49,181 nucleotides of DNA from an uncultured Bacteroides sp. (GTDB lineage: Bacteria; Bacteroidota; Bacteroidia; Bacteroidales; Bacteroidaceae): contig CALULP010000017.1 in the NCBI GenBank assembly GCA_944321495.1, positions 1 to 49,181 on the forward strand, written 5' to 3'. This document shows positions 1-8,400 of this stretch, one piece after another. The notes below the pieces were generated by a model that was not told the origin of the DNA, made no database searches, and was given only the letters and a program-made list of their open reading frames with translations. Position numbers and translations under genes: made by a program. The stretch's first letter is position 1. Every line of letters begins with the position of its first letter.

Positions 1-138
1 AGCAGCCATTTGTATTAGACTGCAAAGTTGAAAAATCAAGTCCGTTTCATTTTAAAAAACCGCGTAATTGACTATATTTCAATAATTTCAAAGAACTAAT
101 TATCCACTTTTACGGGACAGTAGTGACTGACTTTATTT
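1..138. other. Left-edge segment without a complete gene
   Basis: AT-rich DNA with no supportable ORF. The segment near 107-123 (ccacttttacgggacagt) resembles the kind of terminus seen on insertion sequences, and the sequence leading off the left edge could be the upstream region of a minus-strand gene outside the window. No partner repeat or transposase is visible here, so this is only a weak guess. Confidence 0.3.
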
Positions 139-188
139 AAAAGCCGCGTGCCGTGATACGAACTGTGTATCACGGCACGCGGCTTTTT
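139..188. terminator. Bidirectional rho-independent terminator
   Basis: A perfect 21-bp inverted repeat (aaaagccgcgtgccgtgata...) with a short GAACT loop, flanked by A and T runs so it works on both strands. It lies just past the stop codon of the minus-strand kinase and would also stop transcription arriving from the left. Confidence 0.9.
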
Positions 189-215
189 TATGCAAAGGGG
201 TGTGCGGGCTTCCGG

Positions 216-845
216 TTATAATGCCAGCTTGCGGCGCACGAAAGATTCAATGAAGTCTGTGGTGGCGTCGATGCCCAGTGCCGACGAATCGATGCACAGG
301 TGGTAGGTGGCTGCGGCCCCCCACGTCTTGTTGCTGTAGTAATTGTAGTAATCCGAGCGTTTTTTGTCGGCTTTTTCCATCATGTTCTCTGCCGCTTCTT
401 CACTGATGGAGTGCAGTTGGCAGAGGCGGCGTATGCGGTCTGCCTTGGACGCAGAAATAAAAATGTTGGCGCACCAAGGGTGGTCGCGCAGGATATAGTC
501 GGCGCAGCGTCCTACGAAAAGGCACGACTTCTCGTCGGCCAGCCGCCGGATTACATCGCTTTGCACTTGGAACAGGGAGTCGTTGCTCAAGCAGTTGGTC
601 GCAGGAATGGTGCTTTCTCCGATGAACGGGAAGCGCACGCCAAACAGCCCTCCCAGTATGTTTTGCGATGCTTTCTCATCGGCTTTCTCAAAGAACTCGC
701 GGCGCAATCCGCTTTCTTCCGATGCCAGTTGAATCAGTTCCTTGTCATAAAAATCTATGCCCAGGCGTGCGGCAAGCTTTTCTCCAATCTCTCTTCCGCC
801 GCTTCCCAATTGGCGTCCTATGTTTACTATGATTTTTTTATTCAT
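216..845 (-). CDS. Cytidylate kinase-like family protein
   Basis: A 209-residue P-loop protein of the cytidylate kinase-like (Cytidylate_kin2 / AAK6-like) family. The nucleotide-binding loop GRQLGSGGREIG is at residues 10-21, close to the N-terminus, and an Arg-rich lid-like segment (ASKADRIRRL, then KADKKRSDYYNYYS) is in the C-terminal half. I chose the ATG at 845, which gives MNKKIIVNIGRQ; the longer reading to 944 adds 33 unlikely residues and runs over a TATATTTG promoter box. The gene is separate from the canonical cmk at 35423-36163, so it may act on another nucleotide or ligand; the substrate cannot be told from sequence. It is a single-gene unit with a strong terminator. Family assignment is confident, function is not. 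Confidence 0.85.
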   Translation of the reverse strand: MNKKIIVNIGRQLGSGGREIGEKLAARLGIDFYDKELIQLASEESGLRREFFEKADEKASQNILGGLFGVRFPFIGESTIPATNCLSNDSLFQVQSDVIRRLADEKSCLFVGRCADYILRDHPWCANIFISASKADRIRRLCQLHSISEEAAENMMEKADKKRSDYYNYYSNKTWGAAATYHLCIDSSALGIDATTDFIESFVRRKLAL

Positions 846-882
846 GAGGCGGTTTGTTGTTTTAAAGTTGTTCTCTCGGTAG

Positions 883-890
883 CAAATATA
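883..890 (-). promoter_or_regulatory. Bacteroidales -7 box for the kinase gene
   Basis: On the minus strand this reads TATATTTG, an exact TAnnTTTG match, about 38 nt before the ATG at 845. No clear TTTG -33 element is at the usual spacing. Confidence 0.6.
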
Positions 891-964
891 AATATTCTCC
901 GGGAAATAACGGGAGTCTGTTCCGGAAAATCTTTTTGCAGGCATGCAAAAATGCCGGTACAGGC

Positions 965-1073
965 AGGAAAAGTTTATCTGAAGCTTGCAGTTATTTATCT
1001 GAAGCCTGAAGATAATTATCTGCAGGCTTCAGATAATTATCTTTGCGCCTAAGATAATCTTTTTGCGCCTGTC
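965..1073. repeat. 21-bp tandem array with AGATAATTATCT palindromes
   Basis: Five units with a strict 21-bp period (anchors 969, 990, 1011, 1032, 1053). The core is the palindrome AGATAATTATCT and the linker resembles GCAGGCTT. The outer units are degenerate (AAGTTTATCT at the start, AAGATAATCTTTTTG at the end). A sister array with the same period, core and edge units lies at 36337-36441. Both sit upstream of minus-strand cytidylate-kinase-like genes. The rest of the 845-1243 spacer holds divergent promoters and GC-rich DNA without a gene. Confidence 0.85.
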
Positions 1074-1208
1074 CGGGACTTTTTTGTCCGGGCGGAACGA
1101 TTTTTCCCGGGGAACTTGCCCCGCTTTCCGGACGGCCTGCCTCCTTTTTTCGGGCTTTCCCCCCGCGCTTTATTTCCCAAAACATGCCGCAATATGGAAA
1201 AAGTTTCG

Positions 1209-1216
1209 TACTTTTG
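1209..1216 (+). promoter_or_regulatory. -7 box for lysS operon
   Basis: TACTTTTG matches TAnnTTTG and lies 28 nt before the lysS ATG. No good -33 TTTG is seen 19-21 nt upstream. Confidence 0.6.
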
Positions 1217-1243
1217 TACCCAAATCGAGCGTAATAAAACGAG

Positions 1244-2971
1244 ATGAACGTATTAGAACTAAGTGAACAGGAAATCATACGGCGCAATAGTCTGGCCGAA
1301 CTGCGCGCTTTGGGCATCGACCCGTATCCCGCGGCAGAGTATGTAACCAATGCTTTCTCGACCGACATCAAGGCCGAGTTCGAGGACGGCGCCGAGCCGC
1401 GGCAGGTATCCGTGGCCGGACGCATGATGAGCCGCCGCGTTATGGGAAAGGCCTCTTTCATTGAACTGCAAGACTCGAAAGGCCGCATACAGGTGTATGT
1501 CACGCGCGACGACATCTGCCCCGGCGATAATAAAGATATGTATAACACCGTCTTCAAACGCCTGCTCGACTTGGGCGATTTCATCGGCATTGAAGGCTTC
1601 GTGTTCCGTACCCAAATGGGCGAAATCAGCATTCATGCCCAGAAGCTTACCGTTCTTTCCAAAAGCCTGCGCCCCCTGCCCATAGTTAAGTACAAGGACG
1701 GCGTGGCTTACGACAAGTTTGACGACCCGGAACTGCGCTACCGCCAACGTTATGTGGACCTCATTGTGAACGACGGCGTGAAGGACACTTTCCTGAAGCG
1801 TTCCAAAATCATACAGACCATGCGCGCCGTGCTTGACGAAGCCGGCTATACGGAAGTGGAAACTCCCATCCTGCAGTCTATCCCCGGCGGGGCCAGCGCA
1901 CGCCCTTTCATCACCCACCACAATTCGTTGGACATCGACCTTTACCTGCGCATCGCCACCGAGTTGTACCTCAAGCGTCTGATAGTGGGCGGGTTTGAGG
2001 GTGTCTACGAAATCGGCAAGAACTTCCGCAACGAGGGCATGGACAAGAACCATAACCCCGAGTTCACCTGCATGGAACTTTACGTGCAGTATAAGGACTA
2101 CAATTGGATGATGGGCTTCACCGAGAAGTTGCTGGAGCGCATCTGCCTTGCCGTCAACGGCAGTACCGAAACCCAGATAGACGGCAAGACCATCAGTTTC
2201 AAGGCTCCTTACCGCCGCCTTCCTATCCTCGAAGCTATCAAGGAAAAGACCGGTTACGACCTCGACGGGAAGACGGAAGACGAGATATGCGACATTTGCA
2301 AGGCCCTTGGCATGGAGATAGATGACACCATGGGCAAGGGTAAGCTTATCGATGAGATTTTCGGTGAATTCTGCGAAGGCACTTTCATCCAGCCTACTTT
2401 CATCACCGACTATCCCGTTGAGATGTCGCCCCTTACCAAGATGCACCGCAGCAAGCCCGGGCTGACCGAACGCTTCGAACTGATGGTGAACGGCAAGGAA
2501 CTGGCCAATGCGTACAGCGAGCTGAACGACCCCATCGACCAGGAAGAACGCTTCAAGGAGCAACTCCGCCTGAGCGAAAAAGGCGACGACGAGGCCATGT
2601 TCATCGACCAGGATTTCCTCAAAGCCTTGCAATACGGTATGCCTCCCACGTCGGGCATCGGCATCGGCATCGACCGCCTTACCATGCTCATGACGGGACA
2701 GCCTTTCATCCAGGAGGTGCTTTTCTTTCCCCAGATGCGTCCCGAGAAGACCGCGCCCAAGGACGCTCCCGCCAAATATACCGAGCTGGGCATGCCCGAA
2801 GCATGGGTACCCCTCATCCAGAAAGCCGGATATAATGTGGTGGAAAGCATGAAGGAAGTCAACCCCCAAAAGCTTCACATGGACATCTGCGGCATCAACA
2901 AGAAGTACAAGCTGGGACTTGACAATCCCACCGTGGCGGAAGTAGAGGGCTGGATAAACCGATTGAAATAA
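1244..2971 (+). CDS. lysS: Lysyl-tRNA synthetase (class II)
   Basis: Charges tRNA-Lys with lysine in the cytoplasm. The 575-residue protein has an N-terminal OB-fold anticodon-binding domain ([20 protein letters not shown] around residues 55-75). The class II catalytic core follows, with motif 2 [14 protein letters not shown] at about 261-274 and motif 3 [12 protein letters not shown] at about 470-481. A C-terminal extension of about 70 residues after motif 3 ([17 protein letters not shown]...) makes it longer than the roughly 505-residue E. coli enzyme, as is usual in Bacteroidetes. The start [15 protein letters not shown] fits the promoter spacing. It is followed after 34 nt by gpsA and probably heads a lysS-gpsA-pgi transcription unit. 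No damage seen. Confidence 0.97.
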   Translation: MNVLELSEQEIIRRNSLAELRALGIDPYPAAEYVTNAFSTDIKAEFEDGAEPRQVSVAGRMMSRRVMGKASFIELQDSKGRIQVYVTRDDICPGDNKDMYNTVFKRLLDLGDFIGIEGFVFRTQMGEISIHAQKLTVLSKSLRPLPIVKYKDGVAYDKFDDPELRYRQRYVDLIVNDGVKDTFLKRSKIIQTMRAVLDEAGYTEVETPILQSIPGGASARPFITHHNSLDIDLYLRIATELYLKRLIVGGFEGVYEIGKNFRNEGMDKNHNPEFTCMELYVQYKDYNWMMGFTEKLLERICLAVNGSTETQIDGKTISFKAPYRRLPILEAIKEKTGYDLDGKTEDEICDICKALGMEIDDTMGKGKLIDEIFGEFCEGTFIQPTFITDYPVEMSPLTKMHRSKPGLTERFELMVNGKELANAYSELNDPIDQEERFKEQLRLSEKGDDEAMFIDQDFLKALQYGMPPTSGIGIGIDRLTMLMTGQPFIQEVLFFPQMRPEKTAPKDAPAKYTELGMPEAWVPLIQKAGYNVVESMKEVNPQKLHMDICGINKKYKLGLDNPTVAEVEGWINRLK

Positions 2972-3005
2972 ACGTCGCTTCATAGACAGATACCGTAAGA
3001 GAACC

Positions 3006-4001
3006 ATGAAATTACCTGGAAAGATAGCCATAATGGGTGGAGGGAGCTGGGCTACCGCCATAGCCAAGATGGTGCTGTCCCAAACGGAAACGTTGAACTG
3101 GTACATGCGGCGCGATGACCGCATAGCCGACTTCAAACGCTTGGGGCATAATCCGGCTTATCTGACCAGCGTAAAATTTGATGTGAAACGCATCCACTTC
3201 AGCTCCAACATCAACGACATTGTGAAGGAGTCGGACACGCTGATATTCGTCACACCGTCCCCTTACTTGAAGAACCACTTGAAGAAGCTGAAGACGAAGA
3301 TAAAAGACAAGTTCATCATCTCGGCCATCAAAGGCATTGTGCCCGATGACAACTTGATTGTGTCGGAATATTTTACCAAGGAATATGGCGTCCCGCCCGA
3401 AAACATCGCGGTGGTTGCCGGTCCCTGCCATGCCGAGGAGGTGGCTTTGGAGCGCCTTTCGTACCTCACGATAGCATGTCCCGACATCAATAAGGCTACC
3501 AGTATGGCGCGCCTGCTGGCCAGTTCTTTCATCAAGACTTCGGTCAGCAACGATGTGGTGGGCATAGAGTACGGCTCGGTGCTGAAGAATGTGTATGCCA
3601 TTGCGGCAGGCATTTGCAACGGGTTGAAATACGGGGATAACTTCCAAGCGGTGCTGATGTCGAACGCCGTGCAGGAGATGGACCGCTTCTTGCAAGTGGT
3701 GCATCCCATCGGGCGCAATGTCATCGATTCGGCTTATCTGGGTGATTTGTTGGTGACCGGTTATTCCAACTTCAGCCGCAACCGCACGTTCGGCGCCATG
3801 ATAGGGAAAGGCTACTCGGTGAAAAGCGCACAGATGGAAATGGAAATGATAGCCGAGGGGTATTACGGTACCAAGTGCATCAAGGAGATTAACAAGCACT
3901 ACCATGTGAATATGCCGATTGTGGATGCAGTATATAATATATTGTATGAACGCATCTCGCCGGTGATAGAGATAAAGCTGCTGACCGACTCCTTCCGATG
4001 A
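3006..4001 (+). CDS. gpsA: NAD(P)H-dependent glycerol-3-phosphate dehydrogenase
   Basis: Reduces dihydroxyacetone phosphate to sn-glycerol 3-phosphate, the backbone for phospholipid synthesis. At 331 residues it has normal length. The N-terminal Rossmann loop is MGGGSWATAIAK (residues 10-21). The conserved AGPCHAEE segment is near 138-145 (GPSHAEE in most homologues), and the catalytic Lys is in GSVLKNVYAIAAGICNGL near 188-205. The ATG at 3006 gives the standard MKLPGKIAIMGGGSW start. It lies between lysS and pgi on the same strand, and the central-metabolism context agrees with its role. No regulatory site of its own is visible. Confidence 0.96.
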   Translation: MKLPGKIAIMGGGSWATAIAKMVLSQTETLNWYMRRDDRIADFKRLGHNPAYLTSVKFDVKRIHFSSNINDIVKESDTLIFVTPSPYLKNHLKKLKTKIKDKFIISAIKGIVPDDNLIVSEYFTKEYGVPPENIAVVAGPCHAEEVALERLSYLTIACPDINKATSMARLLASSFIKTSVSNDVVGIEYGSVLKNVYAIAAGICNGLKYGDNFQAVLMSNAVQEMDRFLQVVHPIGRNVIDSAYLGDLLVTGYSNFSRNRTFGAMIGKGYSVKSAQMEMEMIAEGYYGTKCIKEINKHYHVNMPIVDAVYNILYERISPVIEIKLLTDSFR

Positions 4002-4099
4002 GGACGTCGCAGGGGCGGCTGGTAAAAAGATTATTAATCGGGCAACTCCGTTTCCCCTTGGGAAAGAGAGGAGGGGAAGTTGCCAAAACATAGAACGAT

Positions 4100-5437
4100 A
4101 TGATTAGCTTAAACATTGAAAAGACTTTTGGATTCATTTCCAAAGAAAGTGTCTTTGCCTACGAAGCTCAGGTAAAGGCTGCACAAGAGGCATTGGAAAA
4201 TGGGACCGGCAAAGGGAATGATTTCTTGGGCTGGTTGCACCTCCCGTCTTCGATTACCAAAGAACATCTGGACGACTTGAAGGCTACCGCCCAGGTGTTG
4301 CGCGACAATTGCGACGTGGTTGTAGTGGCAGGTATTGGCGGAAGCTATCTGGGCGCCCGTGCCGTTATCGAGTCATTGTCCAACAGCTTTACCTGGCTGC
4401 AGGAGAAGAAGTCGGCTCCTGTCATCTTGTATGCAGGCCACAATATCGGCGAAGATTATCTGTATGAACTGACCGAGTACCTGAAAGGAAAGAAATTCGG
4501 CGTTATCAATATCTCCAAGTCGGGAACTACCACTGAGACCGCCTTGGCTTTCCGCCTGCTCAAGAAGCAGTGTGAAGATGAGCGTGGCAAGGAAATGGCC
4601 AAGAAAGTTATCGTGGCTATTACCGATGCCAAGAAGGGTGCAGCGCGTGTGACAGCCGACAAGGAAGGTTATAAGTCGTTTATCATTCCGGACAATGTGG
4701 GCGGTCGTTTTTCTGTGCTGACCCCGGTAGGCCTGTTGCCTATTGCCGTTGCCGGTTTTGATATTGACAAACTGGTTGCCGGTGCCGTAGCTATGGAGAA
4801 AGCTTGTGGCAAGGATGTCCCGTTTGCCGAGAATCCTGCCGCCATCTATGCCGCTACCCGCAACGAGTTGTACAAGAACGGCAAGAAAATAGAAATCTTG
4901 GTTAACTTCAACCCCAAACTGCACTACGTAAGCGAGTGGTGGAAACAATTGTACGGCGAATCGGAAGGCAAGGAAAACAAGGGAATCTTCCCCGCTTCCG
5001 TAGACTTTTCTACCGACTTGCACTCCATGGGCCAATGGATTCAGGAGGGTGAACGCAGCATTTTCGAAACGGTGATTTCCGTAGAGAAAGTGAACCACAG
5101 CCTTACCGTTCCTACCGATGCCGAAAACCTGGACGGCTTGAACTACTTGGCAGGCAAGCATGTGGACGAGGTGAACAAGATGGCAGAATTGGGTACGCAG
5201 CTTGCCCATGTGGATGGTGGTGTTCCCAATATGCGTATAGTTATCCCGGCACTGAATGAGGAAAGCATCGGCGGGCTGCTCTATTTCTTTGAAAAGGCTT
5301 GCGGCATCAGCGGTTATGTCCTGGGTGTTAACCCGTTCAACCAGCCGGGTGTGGAAGCTTACAAGAAGAATATGTTTGCCTTGCTGAACAAGCCGGGTTA
5401 TGAAGAAGAATCCAAAGCTATTCAAGCCCGCCTGTAA
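4100..5437 (+). CDS. pgi: Glucose-6-phosphate isomerase
   Basis: Interconverts glucose 6-phosphate and fructose 6-phosphate in glycolysis and gluconeogenesis. The protein has 445 residues, the shorter bacterial PGI type. SIS-fold phosphosugar-binding elements are visible: [14 protein letters not shown] (about 80-93), [13 protein letters not shown] (about 139-151), and a C-terminal signature around [21 protein letters not shown]. The 98-nt gap after gpsA contains a possible leader hairpin (GGCAACT pairing with AGTTGCC around 4040-4085), but no typical promoter was found. The gene ends at a clear terminator. Together with pfkA at 33536-34516 it covers two consecutive steps of upper glycolysis. 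Confidence 0.97.
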   Translation: MISLNIEKTFGFISKESVFAYEAQVKAAQEALENGTGKGNDFLGWLHLPSSITKEHLDDLKATAQVLRDNCDVVVVAGIGGSYLGARAVIESLSNSFTWLQEKKSAPVILYAGHNIGEDYLYELTEYLKGKKFGVINISKSGTTTETALAFRLLKKQCEDERGKEMAKKVIVAITDAKKGAARVTADKEGYKSFIIPDNVGGRFSVLTPVGLLPIAVAGFDIDKLVAGAVAMEKACGKDVPFAENPAAIYAATRNELYKNGKKIEILVNFNPKLHYVSEWWKQLYGESEGKENKGIFPASVDFSTDLHSMGQWIQEGERSIFETVISVEKVNHSLTVPTDAENLDGLNYLAGKHVDEVNKMAELGTQLAHVDGGVPNMRIVIPALNEESIGGLLYFFEKACGISGYVLGVNPFNQPGVEAYKKNMFALLNKPGYEEESKAIQARL

Positions 5438-5477
5438 TGATTCACATGGGTCATATAGTATTGGTATAAATAGGAAT

Positions 5478-5516
5478 ATGGGTAGCCGTATGTATGGCTG
5501 CCCATATTTGTTTTTT
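5478..5516 (+). terminator. Terminator after pgi
   Basis: ATGGGTAGCC pairs with GGCTGCCCAT (one G-T pair) around an 8-nt loop, followed by ATTTGTTTTTT. The T tract also supplies the TTTG of the next promoter. Confidence 0.85.
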
Positions 5517-5539
5517 AATGACAACAAATCATACTTTTG
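5507..5539 (+). promoter_or_regulatory. -33/-7 promoter of the HAD gene, apparently leaderless
   Basis: TTTG at 5507-5510 and TACTTTTG at 5532-5539 are separated by 21 nt, a full match to the Bacteroides promoter. Only 6 nt separate the -7 box from the ATG at 5546, so the start site should fall at or next to the start codon. Confidence 0.75.
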
Positions 5540-5545
5540 TTATAT

Positions 5546-6286
5546 ATGGCTGATTTTAAAGCATCTGTTTCCCGCTATTTGGAACAACACGGCTATCCGC
5601 GCATCCGCTTGAAAGCAGTCCTTTTCGATATGGACGGCGTGTTGTTCAACTCCATGCCTTACCATGCTGATGCCTGGAATAAGGTCATGGCACGTTATGG
5701 CTTGCACCTTTCGCGTGAAGAAGCTTTTTTGCATGAGGGACGTACCGGTTCTTCTACCATCAACATCGTTTATCGCCGCCAGTTCGGCAAGGATGCCGAC
5801 CCGGAACTGGTGAAAACCATTTACGATGAAAAAAGCGCGGAGTTCGCCAAAAATCCGGAACCTGAGCGTATGCCGGGTGCTTGGGAACTGTTGCAGAAGT
5901 TGAAGGAGGAAGGCATCATTCCCGTCATAGTCACAGGTTCGGGGCAACATTCGTTGTTCGACCGCCTTTCACATTGTTTCCCGGGAACATTCCAACGGGA
6001 ACGGATGGTGACCGCCTTCGATGTGAAGTATGGCAAGCCTAACCCCGAGCCATACCTGATGGGGTTGGAAAAGGCTGGAGTGCAACCCAATGAGGCCATT
6101 GTGGTGGAGAATGCCCCCATCGGCGTACAGGCGGGATGTGCGGCAGGCATTTTTACGGTGGCGGTCAATACCGGCCCGCTGGACGGACAAGTATTGCTGG
6201 ATGCTGGTGCCGATGTCTTGTTGCCGTCCATGCAAGCGTTGTGTGACGGTTGGGAGGAGCTGCACCGGGCATTGGACGGGCAGTAA
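5546..6286 (+). CDS. HAD-family phosphatase / beta-phosphoglucomutase-like hydrolase
   Basis: A 246-residue HAD-superfamily subfamily I enzyme of the beta-phosphoglucomutase / phosphatase type. Motif I is LFDMDGVLFNS, with nucleophile D28 and acid/base D30. Motif II is VIVTGSG, the motif III Lys is in KYGKPNPEPY, and motif IV-like residues are in VVENAPIGVQAG. A helical cap lies between motifs I and II. The ATG at 5546 is preferred over the in-frame TTG at 5537, because that TTG is part of the -7 box. The neighbours are metabolic (pgi upstream) and the substrate is probably a sugar phosphate, but specificity cannot be read from sequence. The mRNA is predicted to lack a leader. Confidence 0.88.
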   Translation: MADFKASVSRYLEQHGYPRIRLKAVLFDMDGVLFNSMPYHADAWNKVMARYGLHLSREEAFLHEGRTGSSTINIVYRRQFGKDADPELVKTIYDEKSAEFAKNPEPERMPGAWELLQKLKEEGIIPVIVTGSGQHSLFDRLSHCFPGTFQRERMVTAFDVKYGKPNPEPYLMGLEKAGVQPNEAIVVENAPIGVQAGCAAGIFTVAVNTGPLDGQVLLDAGADVLLPSMQALCDGWEELHRALDGQ

Positions 6287-6384
6287 GAAAGGCCGTCGGG
6301 TGGTAAAAGCCATTCTGTTTAGCTTTTTTATAACGCATGCGGTAAAAAAACACATGAAAAACATCCTTATCCCAATGAATTCCG

Positions 6385-6392
6385 TATATTTG
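6385..6392 (+). promoter_or_regulatory. -7 box for mutA
   Basis: TATATTTG, an exact TAnnTTTG match, 59 nt before the mutA ATG. No TTTG at -33 spacing. No cobalamin riboswitch elements were recognised in the leader although the product pair uses B12. Confidence 0.55.
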
Positions 6393-6451
6393 CATGTCTG
6401 TAAACGACATTTTGACAAGTGAACAGTTTTACTTTTTTAAATAGATAAACT

Positions 6452-8323
6452 ATGGCAGATATCAATGAAAAACTCTTCTCAGACTTCCCTCCTGTGTCCA
6501 CCGACCAGTGGATGGAGAAGATTACCGTCGACCTGAAAGGCGCGGATTTTGAGAAGAAACTCGTTTGGAAAACCAACGAAGGCTTTAAAGTAAAGCCCTT
6601 CTACCGCAGGGAAGATCTGGAAGGACTGAAGATTACAGACGCCCTGCCCGGCGAATTTCCCTATTTGAGAGGTAACAAGAAAGACAACAACAGCTGGCTC
6701 GTCCGTCAGGAAATCGATGCGGCCGATGCCTCCGAGGCCAATGCCAAAGCGTTGGATGGGCTGAACAAGGGCATTGACTCCTTGTCTTTCCACCTGAAAG
6801 CCAAACAACTGGATGCCGCCTACCTTGACACGCTGTTGAAAGACATCTGTGCAGAGTGTGTGGAACTGAATTTCTCCGTTTGCCAAGGGCACGTGGTTGA
6901 ACTGGCCAACTTGCTGGTTGCTTATTTTCAAGGCAAGGGTTACGACCTCTCCAAGCTGCGAGGCTCCATTAACTATGACCCGATGGGCAAGATGCTCGCC
7001 AAGGGCAAGGAAAAAGGCAACTTGGTGGAAACTTCCAAGGCGTTGCTGGCTGCTACTGCCGCCCTGCCCGGTTACAGGGTCTTGAACGTTGGCGCTTTGA
7101 CCTTGAACAATGCCGGCGCTTACATTTATCAGGAACTGGGTTATGCATTGGCTTGGGGCAATGAATACATGAATGCACTGACCGAGGCAGGAGTGCCTGC
7201 GGCCACGGTGGCGAAGAACATCAAGTTCAACTTCGGTATCAGCTCCAATTACTTCCTCGAAATTGCCAAGTTCCGCGCTGCCCGTCTGTTGTGGGCAAAT
7301 ATCGTAGCTTCTTACTTGAAGGAAGAAGACGGCAAGGAGCCTGCCAAGATGTGTGTCCATGCCGAAACTTCTACATTCAATCTTACCTTGTTCGACTCCT
7401 ATGTTAACTTGCTGAGAACTCAGACCGAGGCCATGAGTGCTGCTTTGGCCGGTGTGGATTCGATGACGGTGGTACCTTTCGACAAGGCTTACGAGGCTCC
7501 CAACGAGTTCTCCGAACACTTGGCACGCAACCAGCAGTTGTTGCTGAAGGAAGAATCGCACTTCGACAAAGTGGTTGACCCCGCTGCCGGTTCATATTAC
7601 ATTGAGAACCTGACGGTTTCGATTGCCAAGCAGGCATGGGAACTGTTCCTTGCCGTGGAAGACGAAGGCGGCTTCATGGCTGCTGTCAAGGCAGGCAAGG
7701 TGCAGGAGGCTGTAAATGCCAGCAATGCCGCACGCCATACGGCAGTTGCCAAGCGTAAGGAAATCCTGTTGGGCACGAACCAGTACCCCAACTTCCAGGA
7801 ACTGGCCGATGGCAAGAAACCGCTTGAAGCCGTTTGTTGCTGCGGTGGTGGAGAACATCAGGCTTGCGAGAAAGATTGCGCAACTTTGGTGTTCGACCGT
7901 GCGGCCAGCGAGTTCGAGGCTTTGCGGCTGGAAACAGAGGCATCGGGCAAACGTCCGAAAGCATTTATGCTGACCATTGGCAACTTGGCTATGCGTCAGG
8001 CACGTGCCCAGTTCTCTTGCAACTTCTTGGCTTGTGCCGGTTATGAAGTCATCGACAATCTGGGCTTCGATACCGTGAAAGAAGGTATTGATGCTGCCCT
8101 GGCGGCCAAGGCAGACATCGTGGTGCTCTGCTCCAGCGATGACGAATATGCCGAATACGCCGTTCCGGCATACAAAGAGCTGGCAGGCCGTGCCATGTTC
8201 ATTGTGGCCGGCGCTCCCGCCTGCATGGACGAACTGAAAGCTGCCGGCATCGAGAACTTCATTCATGTACGCGTCAACGTGCTGGAAACTTTAAAGGAAT
8301 ACAACGCTAAATTATTAAGTTAA
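6452..8323 (+). CDS. mutA: Methylmalonyl-CoA mutase, small subunit
   Basis: The non-catalytic subunit of heterodimeric methylmalonyl-CoA mutase, which interconverts succinyl-CoA and (R)-methylmalonyl-CoA in the succinate-propionate pathway. It has 623 residues: a TIM-barrel-like region (about 30-480), then a degenerate B12-binding fold around [19 protein letters not shown]. That stretch lacks the cobalamin-ligating DxHxxG motif present in the partner MutB, as expected for the small subunit. A short Cys/His cluster ([17 protein letters not shown]) links the two domains and is unusual. The gene is 77 nt upstream of mutB, with a repeat-bearing spacer between them, and the two are clearly one unit. 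Confidence 0.95.
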   Translation: MADINEKLFSDFPPVSTDQWMEKITVDLKGADFEKKLVWKTNEGFKVKPFYRREDLEGLKITDALPGEFPYLRGNKKDNNSWLVRQEIDAADASEANAKALDGLNKGIDSLSFHLKAKQLDAAYLDTLLKDICAECVELNFSVCQGHVVELANLLVAYFQGKGYDLSKLRGSINYDPMGKMLAKGKEKGNLVETSKALLAATAALPGYRVLNVGALTLNNAGAYIYQELGYALAWGNEYMNALTEAGVPAATVAKNIKFNFGISSNYFLEIAKFRAARLLWANIVASYLKEEDGKEPAKMCVHAETSTFNLTLFDSYVNLLRTQTEAMSAALAGVDSMTVVPFDKAYEAPNEFSEHLARNQQLLLKEESHFDKVVDPAAGSYYIENLTVSIAKQAWELFLAVEDEGGFMAAVKAGKVQEAVNASNAARHTAVAKRKEILLGTNQYPNFQELADGKKPLEAVCCCGGGEHQACEKDCATLVFDRAASEFEALRLETEASGKRPKAFMLTIGNLAMRQARAQFSCNFLACAGYEVIDNLGFDTVKEGIDAALAAKADIVVLCSSDDEYAEYAVPAYKELAGRAMFIVAGAPACMDELKAAGIENFIHVRVNVLETLKEYNAKLLS

Positions 8324-8324
8324 C

Positions 8325-8395
8325 AAGGGGACAAGGCTACAAGACACAAGGCATGTCCTTGTTTGCTTGTCAACTGAATCCTCGTCAACTCATAA
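8325..8395. repeat. Small convergent octamer repeat between mutA and mutB
   Basis: Left-arm units read AAGGGGAC, AAGGCTAC, AAGACAC and right-arm units TTGTCAAC, TCGTCAAC, meeting at the hairpin ACAAGGcatgTCCTTGT. It starts 1 nt after the mutA stop codon. It appears to be a short version of the element at 16060-16516. Confidence 0.7.
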
Positions 8396-8400
8396 GAACC

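Noticed and set aside
1..138. Insertion sequence terminus at the left edge
   Set aside because: The sequence near 107-123 looks like a possible IS end, but there is no transposase, partner repeat or target duplication in the window, so it is not called as a mobile element.
300..1052. 250-codon plus-strand ORF across the first kinase gene
   Set aside because: Antisense to the kinase and continuing into the 21-bp repeats; no domain.
1259..3136. 625-codon ORF on the minus strand opposite lysS
   Set aside because: It mirrors the lysS codons, lacks any domain and has no promoter. High GC keeps antisense frames open. The same holds for long antisense readings opposite topB, mutA, mutB, ilvB, ilvC and the helicase.
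4040..4085. Leader hairpin before pgi as a riboswitch
   Set aside because: Only a 7-bp closing stem with a purine-rich loop is visible and it matches no known class; it may be chance.
6287..6451. Cobalamin riboswitch upstream of mutA
   Set aside because: The leader is only about 50 nt from the -7 box and shows no B12-box-like sequence.
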